Origin: Chloroflexota bacterium
Lineage (GTDB): Bacteria; Chloroflexota; Dehalococcoidia; Tepidiformales; Tepidiformaceae
Assembly (NCBI GenBank): GCA_025350285.1
Contig: JANXYE010000529.1
Coordinates: 1-6,179, forward strand
Length of the DNA: 6,179 nucleotides
Reading direction: 5' to 3'
Shown here: piece by piece, positions 5,933 through 6,179 of the stretch
Layout of the letters: each line of letters opens with the position of its first letter
Position numbering within the stretch: the first letter of the stretch is position 1
Made by a program: the position numbers and the translations under genes
The notes under the pieces: model-generated
The model's database searches: none
The model's input: the letters and a program-made list of their open reading frames with translations, nothing else
What the model was told of the DNA's origin: nothing

Positions 5933-6045
5933 TGGACTGGCCCGAATACCCGCCGGGAGGCGCCCATGTACAAGGGCCGGACGTACGGCGGGAGTCGTCC
6001 ATGACCGGCGTGCCCCGCAAACCAGTACCGGCTCGTCACTGTCGC

Positions 6046-6087
6046 TGCCGAGTGACTATGTCCGCTTAAGTGCCGAGTGATTTTGTC
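6046..6087. repeat. 17-bp direct repeat, 25-bp period (possible IS21-type end or tandem operator)
   Basis: TGCCGAGTGACTATGTC (6046-6062) is repeated at 6071-6087 as TGCCGAGTGATTTTGTC (15 of 17 identical), 25 bp apart, and a weaker related stretch precedes it (about 6026-6045). The region ends TTTTGTCACA at 6090. Tandem imperfect repeats near a CA/TG terminus are known from transposase-binding ends of IS21-family elements, and the sequence reminds me of those. No transposase is visible on either side, so it would be a solo end or the border of an element. The alternative is a pair of regulator sites about 170 bp upstream of the redoxin. Confidence 0.4.
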
Positions 6088-6119
6088 ACAGCTGGGTATG
6101 TGCGCCACGGGTGGTCGGC

Positions 6120-6149
6120 GGGGGGCTTCCAGGGCAAGGGCGGCTGGGG
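6120..6149 (+). other. G-quadruplex motif
   Basis: Four runs of at least three G (6120-6125, 6132-6134, 6138-6140, 6146-6149) are separated by loops of 6, 3 and 5 nt, meeting the usual G3+N1-7 pattern. More G-runs follow at 6156-6158 and 6167-6170. It lies in gene-free sequence at the right edge; what lies beyond is not visible. Confidence 0.4.
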
Positions 6150-6179
6150 AGCGCTGGGAGATGGCCGGGGCGCGGCAGT

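Noticed and set aside
5943..5973. Minus-strand TTGTAC and TATTCG as a promoter for the redoxin
   Set aside because: The spacing is 19 bp and the -10 is a poor match; not strong enough to call.
3912..6080. A 722-codon plus-strand open frame preceded by a GGAGG-like site
   Set aside because: It is antisense to the MetE-like gene and the redoxin, both with clear family motifs. Its product is Arg/Gly/Ala-rich, with no recognisable domain. Long antisense frames are common in GC-rich genomes.

Overview
The window is GC-rich bacterial DNA with five protein-coding loci and no RNA gene, CRISPR array or transposase that I can see. The mix of genes fits a Chloroflexota-like or actinobacterial genome: an F420-type luciferase-like oxidoreductase, an M20 peptidase, a free-standing PEP-synthase ATP-grasp domain, a short MetE-like protein and an AhpC/TSA-type redoxin. 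Chloroflexota is my preferred guess, but it is an inference from gene content and base composition only.

Layout. An 11-bp inverted repeat lies at the left edge. A luciferase-like (LLM) flavin/F420-dependent oxidoreductase is on the minus strand (139-1101). A divergent intergenic region (1102-1332) follows, packed with GCCAA/TTGGC elements, several of them 21 bp apart. On the plus strand, an M20 metallopeptidase (1333-2630, broken by a single-base frameshift near 1646-1650) overlaps by four bases a 319-residue PEP/pyruvate-binding ATP-grasp protein (2627-3586). Two hairpin-forming direct repeats begin right at its stop codon. They are followed by about 370 bp of very C-rich, gene-free sequence between convergent genes. 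On the minus strand a probable two-gene unit runs right to left: a redoxin (5876 down to 5310), then a MetE-C-terminal-like methyltransferase (5225 down to 4053). The right end (5877-6179) has no gene. It holds a hairpin, a 17-bp direct repeat with a 25-bp period (possibly a mobile-element end or an operator pair) and a G-quadruplex motif.

The main discovery candidate is the redoxin. Its reading frame is interrupted by one TGA, exactly where the family has the first cysteine of its CxxC redox motif (FLRHLG-TGA-LPCREH). The frame is identical on both sides, and the downstream part continues as a well-conserved AhpC/TSA-like protein to its own TAG stop. TGA acts as an ordinary stop in two neighbouring genes. 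The simplest reading is a selenocysteine codon giving a UxxC selenoprotein, possibly an unannotated one, because standard gene calling would split it into two fragments. A nonsense mutation or sequencing error is the main alternative. It cannot be dismissed, because another gene in the same window carries a frameshift.

The genes do not form one obvious pathway. The redoxin and the zinc/thiol methyltransferase-like protein may share a transcript. The peptidase and the ATP-grasp protein are translationally coupled, but their substrates are unknown.
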